From Pseudomonadota bacterium (lineage in GTDB: Bacteria; Myxococcota_A; UBA796; SXON01): 64,000 nt of DNA. Below, one piece after another: positions 59,678-64,000 of the stretch. The DNA lies in assembly GCA_030685065.1 (NCBI GenBank), contig JAUXQH010000013.1, forward strand, positions 1-64,000. Direction: 5' to 3'. The position numbers and the translations under genes were made by a program. The notes beneath the pieces are model-generated. The model was given only the letters and a program-made list of their open reading frames with translations. It ran no database searches and was not told the DNA's origin. Position 1 is the stretch's first letter. Every line of letters begins with the position of its first letter.

Positions 59678-60379
59678 GTGAGCGACGGCGCGTTCGTCTG
59701 GCACGACCTGATGTGTACGGACCCCGCCCGCGCGGCGGTGTTCTACGCGGAGGTCTTCGGTTGGACGTGCCGGAACGGCCGCTTCTTGCTCGAGGCCGCA
59801 CCGACGGCGGGCATCGTCGCGCTCGATCCGACGCTCGGGTGGCCCTCGCATTGGCTCCCGTACGTCGCGGTCGAGGATGTCGACGCCACGGTCGGGAAGG
59901 GGATGGCGCACGGCGGGATGCCGCTCCACCCGCCCATGGACGCGCCGGATGGCGGGCGCTTCTCCGTGCTCGCTGACCCCACGGGGGCCGCCATCGGCCT
60001 TGTCCGCGGAGCCGCACCCACCGTGGCATCGGGCGTGGGCGCGATCACGTGGGACGAGCTGCTCACCGATGACGACGCCGTGCGTGGCTTCTACGCGAAG
60101 GTGCTCGGCTATGTCGTCGGCGTGGCCGACATGGGGCCGCTCGGCGCCGGGTGGGCGTTGAAGGGCGGCGGGGTGCCGCGCGCCTCGATCCTCCGGTCAC
60201 CGCTCGCCGCGCCGCCGTTCTGGATGCCGTACGTGAGCGTGGCCGACCTCCCGGGCGCCGTCGCGAAGGTGTGCGCGGCCGAGGGGCGCGTGCTGCTCGG
60301 GGCCGTCGAGATCGACGGCGTCGGCTCGGTGGCGGTGGTGGAGGATCCCACGGGGGCGGTCTTCGGGCTCCTCGCGTAG
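59678..60379 (+). CDS. Tandem VOC (glyoxalase-fold) protein
   Basis: A 233-residue protein with two vicinal-oxygen-chelate modules of about 110 residues: FVWHDLMCTDPARAAVFYAEVFGW and ITWDELLTDDDAVRGFYAKVLGY, each closing with a DPTGAAIGL/DPTGAVFGLL motif. Two-module VOC proteins of this kind are often annotated as hydroxylase- or extradiol-like, without proven activity. The start is GTG 59678, 9 bp after sat, so it is probably co-transcribed. Confidence 0.88.
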   Translation: MSDGAFVWHDLMCTDPARAAVFYAEVFGWTCRNGRFLLEAAPTAGIVALDPTLGWPSHWLPYVAVEDVDATVGKGMAHGGMPLHPPMDAPDGGRFSVLADPTGAAIGLVRGAAPTVASGVGAITWDELLTDDDAVRGFYAKVLGYVVGVADMGPLGAGWALKGGGVPRASILRSPLAAPPFWMPYVSVADLPGAVAKVCAAEGRVLLGAVEIDGVGSVAVVEDPTGAVFGLLA

Positions 60380-60390
60380 GGGATCCTCGG

Positions 60391-60951
60391 CTACCCGGTC
60401 GGGTCCTCGCCGAACAACACCCCGATCCCGTGGAGCAGGCGCTCCGGGTCGAGGCCGGCAGCGGGAACGTGCACGAAGATCACGCTGCGGGCGGGCATCA
60501 ACGCGCGGCCCACGGTGTAGAGCCAGGCGTTGCACACGTAGCGGCCGGCGTCGTCGTCCACGCGCCCGCCGATCGCCGCTGCGAGCGTGGCGGCGTCGAG
60601 GTTGCTGTAGAGGAGGGGGGGGCCGCCGGCCTCGAGCACGGGGAGCGCGCGATCGTCGACGTCGAGGCCGTCGCCGCGGTTGTAGGCGCGGGTCTCCACG
60701 TCGACCGTGGTGGTGCGGCGGTCGACCCCGAGCCCGATCACCGCGATGGCGTCGAGGTCCACCGCGGCGCGGATCGCGAGCGCGGGCCCGTCCACGAAGC
60801 TCACGGGCAGCTCCAACCCGGTGACGACGGCGCGCCCGACCACCCGGCCGTCGAGGGCGCGTGCGATGCGACCCGACGGGTTGTCGGTCACGTCGAGGAA
60901 GCGGCCGAATCCCGTGACGAGGACGCGAACCGAGGGGCGGGCCGGAGGCAC
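60391..60951 (-). CDS. Pyroglutamyl-peptidase I-like (Pcp)
   Basis: A 186-residue cysteine peptidase of family C15 that removes N-terminal pyroglutamate. VLVTGFGRFLDVTDNPS opens the fold, IGLGVDRRTTTVDVETRAYN carries the Glu region, RYVCNAWLY holds the nucleophile Cys and FVHVPA the His. It is shorter than the usual 200-215 residues at the C-terminus. Start GTG 60951, 3 bp after the bioF stop, so it is the third gene of bioB-bioF-pcp. Confidence 0.85.
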   Translation of the reverse strand: MPPARPSVRVLVTGFGRFLDVTDNPSGRIARALDGRVVGRAVVTGLELPVSFVDGPALAIRAAVDLDAIAVIGLGVDRRTTTVDVETRAYNRGDGLDVDDRALPVLEAGGPPLLYSNLDAATLAAAIGGRVDDDAGRYVCNAWLYTVGRALMPARSVIFVHVPAAGLDPERLLHGIGVLFGEDPTG

Positions 60952-60954
60952 GAG

Positions 60955-62088
60955 CTACCGCAACGCCCCGTCCAGCGCGTCGAGCAGGCCGTCGATCTGG
61001 GCGTCGGTGTGCGCCGCGCTCACGGTGATGCGCACGCGTTCCTGACCCCGCGGCACCGTCGGCCAGCGGATCCCGGCGACGTAGTACCCCTTGTCGAGGA
61101 GGCCCTGGGTGATCGCCATCGTGCGCTCCCCGGTGACGACGGGGGCAACGTGGGCGTCCCCAAGGGCGGAGGCGCCGATCTGCCAGAGCCCGATGCGCAG
61201 CCGGCGGGCGTTGTGGGCGAGCCGCTCGCGGCGCTCGGCGTCCGCGAGGCGAAGCGCCACGAGGGCGGCGCGGGCGATGGGCTCGGGCAGGCCGGTCGTG
61301 TAGACGAAGGTGCGGCCGAAGCTCACGAGCAGCTCCCGCAGCTCGGGCGGCCCGATGACGAACGCGCCGAGCACCCCCAGCGCCTTGCCGAGCGTTCCCA
61401 TGAGGAAGTCGGGGACGACGCCCTTCGCGAGCGCGGCACCCCGCCCACCGGGACCGAGGCACCCGAACGAGTGCGACTCATCGACGGCGAGCCAATGGTC
61501 GGGCCCGAAATACCGGGGGAGATCGAGCACGTCCCCGTCCATCGAGTAGAGGCCCTCGACCACGGCCATGCGCGCGCCCGCCGGAATGGCGGGCTGGCCA
61601 TGCGGGAGGATGACCTTCTTGGCGCCTGAGAGCCGTACGCCGTCGATGATGGAGGCGTGGTTCAGCGCGTCGGACGCGACGGTGTCGGCGGGGGTGAGAA
61701 GCGTCGTGAGCAGCGCGAGGTTGGCCGTGAAGCCGCTGCCGAACAGGGTGGCGGGGCGCCCGTAGAGCTCGCCCAGGGCCTCTTCCAGCGCGACGTGCGC
61801 CGGGCGGTTTCCGCTGATGAGGCGCGAGGCCCCGGCGCCGCCGCCGGTGTAGGCGGCCAGGATCTCGGGGTGGTCGGCGAGCCCGAGGTAGTCGTTGCTG
61901 CAGAACAGCGTGACGACGCGGCCGTCGACCCGGGCCTCCGTGCCTCCGGTCGGCTCGACCAGCCGGAGCCGCCGGAGGAGCCCGTCCCGCCCGGCGGCGT
62001 CGACCCGCCGCGCGAGCGCCCCGTAGCGACCCTCTGGGGCCATCTCCGGGGCCACCTCTGGGGCCGCCGGGGGGACAGCCGCGCTCAT
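60955..62088 (-). CDS. bioF: 8-amino-7-oxononanoate synthase
   Basis: A 377-residue PLP-dependent alpha-oxoamine synthase that condenses pimeloyl thioester with alanine to KAPA. CSNDYLGLADHPEI, GSGFTANLALL, NHASIIDGVRLSGA, AVDESHSFGCLGPGGRG and the PLP lysine in MGTLGKALG (near residue 235) are present. The first 20 residues are an Ala/Pro/Glu repeat (APEVAPEMAPE), not part of the usual fold. ATG 62088 overlaps the bioB stop as ATGA. Confidence 0.95.
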   Translation of the reverse strand: MSAAVPPAAPEVAPEMAPEGRYGALARRVDAAGRDGLLRRLRLVEPTGGTEARVDGRVVTLFCSNDYLGLADHPEILAAYTGGGAGASRLISGNRPAHVALEEALGELYGRPATLFGSGFTANLALLTTLLTPADTVASDALNHASIIDGVRLSGAKKVILPHGQPAIPAGARMAVVEGLYSMDGDVLDLPRYFGPDHWLAVDESHSFGCLGPGGRGAALAKGVVPDFLMGTLGKALGVLGAFVIGPPELRELLVSFGRTFVYTTGLPEPIARAALVALRLADAERRERLAHNARRLRIGLWQIGASALGDAHVAPVVTGERTMAITQGLLDKGYYVAGIRWPTVPRGQERVRITVSAAHTDAQIDGLLDALDGALR

Positions 62089-63158
62089 GCGACGCCGTTG
62101 CTGTCGGTGCCCTCGACGCGTACGGCGGGGCGCAGGCTCGGGGGGTGCGGCTTGTGCGGGGGCGGCCGGATGACGAGGCCCTCGGCCTCGAGCATGTCGA
62201 GATCCATGTCGGCGGGGCGGCCGGCGGTGGTGAGGTAGTTCCCCATCATCACGCCGTTGGCCCCGGCCCGGAAGATCTCGGTCTGGCGCTCACGGAGGTT
62301 GATCGCGCGCCCGCCGCACACGATGAGGTCCTTCGTGGGGAGGACAAGGCGGTAGAGGGCGATGATCTTGAGGCAATCCTCGGCCGTGAGCGTGTGCTGG
62401 TTCTCCAGCGGGGTGCCCGGGCGAGGGTTGAGGAAGTTGAGCGGCACGCTGTCCACGTCGAGCTCACGGAGCTCCATCGCCAGCTCCACGCGCTGCTCCC
62501 AGCTCTCACCCATGCCGAAGATGCCGCCCGAGCACGTGTACATGCCGAGCGACTTCGCGGCCTTGATCGTGTCGACCTCGTCGTCGTAGCTGTGCGTCTG
62601 CACGATGTTCGCGTGGAACGAACGCGCGGTCTCCAGGTTGTGGTGCACGCTCTGGAGCCCGGCGGATTGCAGCTCGGCGAGGCCGTCCTTCGACATCAGG
62701 CCGAGGGATGCGCACGTCTGCATCCCGGTCTCCGCGCGGATGGTGGCCACGGCCTCCTTCACGATGTCGAGCTCCTTGCGGTTCGTCATCGCCCGGCCGC
62801 TCGCGACCAGCGAAAACTCGCGCACGCCGCTGTTCCAGGCCTCCTTGGCCTCGGCGACGAGGGTGCCCGCGTCCTTCATCTGGTACTTCGGCGCATCGGT
62901 CGTGTAGTGCGCCGATTGGCTGCAGAAGGAGCACGCCTCCGCGCAGCGACCGCTCTTCGCGTTCGAGATCCCGCACGTGTTGACGAAGTTCCCCTTGTGC
63001 TCGTGGCGCACCGCCTGGGCGGTGGCCCACAGCGCTTCGAGCTGTTCGGGGGCGCTCAGCGCGAGGATGGCGCGGGCCTCGTCGTCCGAGATGCCCTCTC
63101 CACGCTCGCCACGCGCGCGGATGTCCGCCCAGTCCAACACAACTTCAGCTTGGCGCAT
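62085..63158 (-). CDS. bioB: Biotin synthase
   Basis: A 357-residue radical SAM enzyme inserting sulfur into dethiobiotin. The [4Fe-4S] motif CAEACSFC is at residues 72-79 within the family context SGRCAEACSFCSQSAHY, and GGIFGMGE, LNFLNPRPGTPL and the C-terminal FRAGANGVMMGNYLTT are typical. I chose ATG 63158, in front of VVLDWADIRARGERG; frames upstream are Arg/Pro-rich. It heads the bioB-bioF-pcp operon. bioD and bioC are not in the window. Confidence 0.96.
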   Translation of the reverse strand: MRQAEVVLDWADIRARGERGEGISDDEARAILALSAPEQLEALWATAQAVRHEHKGNFVNTCGISNAKSGRCAEACSFCSQSAHYTTDAPKYQMKDAGTLVAEAKEAWNSGVREFSLVASGRAMTNRKELDIVKEAVATIRAETGMQTCASLGLMSKDGLAELQSAGLQSVHHNLETARSFHANIVQTHSYDDEVDTIKAAKSLGMYTCSGGIFGMGESWEQRVELAMELRELDVDSVPLNFLNPRPGTPLENQHTLTAEDCLKIIALYRLVLPTKDLIVCGGRAINLRERQTEIFRAGANGVMMGNYLTTAGRPADMDLDMLEAEGLVIRPPPHKPHPPSLRPAVRVEGTDSNGVA

Positions 63159-63256
63159 CGGGAACTCCGGCAAGGCCGGCCCCCTAGCGCGACGCGGCCC
63201 GCGAAGCCACTCGGGGCCGCGACGGGGGGAGGGCGGCCTGGCCGCCCTCCGCACGC

Positions 63257-63628
63257 CTACGACGCCTGCACCTGCTGCTCGACCTCTCGGAGGATCTGCG
63301 CGGCGGGGCCCGTGCGGTTCGCGCACAAGCAGCGTTTGTAGCTCTTCCAGAGCTCGGCCAGGTAGGGATCTTCGGCCAGGCGGTGCTCGTCGGGCTCGCT
63401 GTCGGTGATGGACAGCTCGGCGCCCCCGAGGGTGCGACGCCGGTGAAGGGTACGGAGCCCGTTCACGAAATAGCCCGCGGCCTGGGGCTCGCCGCGCCGG
63501 CGGAGCTCCATGAACACGCGCCAGAGGATGCTCTCCGGTAGGGACGAGACGGTGTCGGGGGGAACCTTGAGGAGCCTCACTAGGTCACGGGTGGGGACTG
63601 AAAAGTCGATCTGGGGCACTTCGTTCAT
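63257..63628 (-). CDS. Conserved-looking soluble protein of unknown function
   Basis: A 123-residue protein from ATG 63628 with GGGAGT upstream. It is polar and mostly helical, with SVPTRDLVRLLKVP, a mid segment RRTLGGAELSI and a C-terminal helix with two cysteines (KRCLCANRT). No signal peptide or membrane segment. No family is recognised. It is separated from bioB by 98 bp and divergent from the M16 peptidase gene. Confidence 0.65.
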   Translation of the reverse strand: MNEVPQIDFSVPTRDLVRLLKVPPDTVSSLPESILWRVFMELRRRGEPQAAGYFVNGLRTLHRRRTLGGAELSITDSEPDEHRLAEDPYLAELWKSYKRCLCANRTGPAAQILREVEQQVQAS

Positions 63629-63811
63629 GCAAACTCCCGGTTTCGGCACGGGCGAGACGCCCTCACAGCATACCACGGCCGGGGTTCGCTCCGCCGTCGG
63701 TCGCCGCAGCCCGCCGAGATCGTAGGGCCTCTGGGAGCTATCGCGCACTCCGTTCATGCCGGGTCGCGACGGCCCTGCGCCAAGGTCCGGCGCGCCGGTT
63801 AGTTCGAGCGC

Positions 63812-64000
63812 ATGTTGCTGCTCCTCGGCGCTTGCGCCTTCCGCCCTCCAGCGGAGACGCCCGCGCTCGTGGCCGCGGCGGGCCCCGTGCGAACGGTCCC
63901 GCTCCCGGCCGGCGAGCCCGTCCGTGTGGCCGTGCGCGCGGGCAGTGCCCATGATCCACCGGGTCGGGAGGGCCTCGCGTGGGTCACGGCTCACGCGATT
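63812..64000 (+). CDS. M16-family metallopeptidase lipoprotein (N-terminus only)
   Basis: A frame from ATG 63812 stays open to the window end (63 codons). The leader MLLLLGAC gives a lipobox cysteine at residue 8. Residues about 36-60 read VRVAVRAGSAHDPPGREGLAWV, the standard entry of insulinase-like M16 peptidases (VxxGSxxDPxGxxGLAH); the HxxEH zinc motif would lie just beyond the window. The assignment is good for family but the gene is incomplete. Confidence 0.75.
   Translation, partial: MLLLLGACAFRPPAETPALVAAAGPVRTVPLPAGEPVRVAVRAGSAHDPPGREGLAWVTAHAI

Overview
The window is high-GC, densely coding DNA that looks like the chromosome of a myxobacterium-like (Myxococcota) or related delta-lineage bacterium. 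No marker gene was compared, so this is inferred from content: a CarD/CdnL RNA-polymerase regulator, an MglA-like small GTPase with a membrane tail, an OmpA protein with thrombospondin type 3 repeats, PKD-domain lipoproteins, and many secreted lipoproteins with an Asp/Thr-rich spacer just after the lipobox cysteine. Start and stop codons often overlap (GTGA, ATGA, TGATG), which makes several operons and start sites easy to read. No CRISPR array, rRNA, plasmid origin or intact mobile element is visible.

Layout. 1-3.5 kb: a DUF305 lipoprotein (cut by the window edge), an ldh-pfkA pair, a decayed serine-recombinase fragment, and tRNA-Pro with a strong terminator. 3.7-13.2 kb: rdgB-cysS, carD, a divergent LptF/LptG-like permease pair, a four-gene operon (START domain, membrane/TPR-like protein, radical SAM/SPASM enzyme, small membrane protein), a rhodanese lacking its cysteine, a GNAT acetyltransferase and a lipoprotein. 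13.2-19.7 kb: aconitase, RecJ, the MglA-like GTPase and Lgt. 19.9-25.2 kb: an operon of three beta-propeller lipoproteins and one beta-barrel protein, apparently shaped by duplication. 25.4-37.4 kb: Nudix hydrolase, tRNA-Leu, GT39-, TMTC- and GT4-like glycosyltransferases, two PKD lipoproteins and other envelope proteins. 37.4-45.2 kb: small cysteine-rich lipoproteins, thiG and a ThiE-like gene, a porin-like barrel with its lipoprotein partner, a PHP/DUF3604 lipoprotein and a secreted alpha/beta hydrolase.

45.2-53.2 kb is a fatty-acid beta-oxidation region: thiolase, an enoyl-CoA hydratase carrying a GspE-N-like domain, 3-hydroxyacyl-CoA dehydrogenase, then (after a broken RAYT-like transposase gene and paired hairpins) a FadA-type thiolase and a FadB-type multifunctional enzyme behind a near-perfect TetR/FadR-type operator. 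A tandemly repeated purine/pyrimidine element of about 155 bp fills the gap to the OmpA gene. 55.6-64 kb: a MoaD/ThiS-like protein coupled to a BNR propeller, bioA, sat, a VOC protein, pcp, bioF-bioB, a conserved unknown and the start of an M16 peptidase.

The observations I rate highest are the crotonase/GspE-N fusion with a perfect palindrome at its junction, the propeller/barrel lipoprotein operon, the FadR-like operator, the radical SAM operon, the MoaD-BNR pair and the duplicated purine/pyrimidine repeat.
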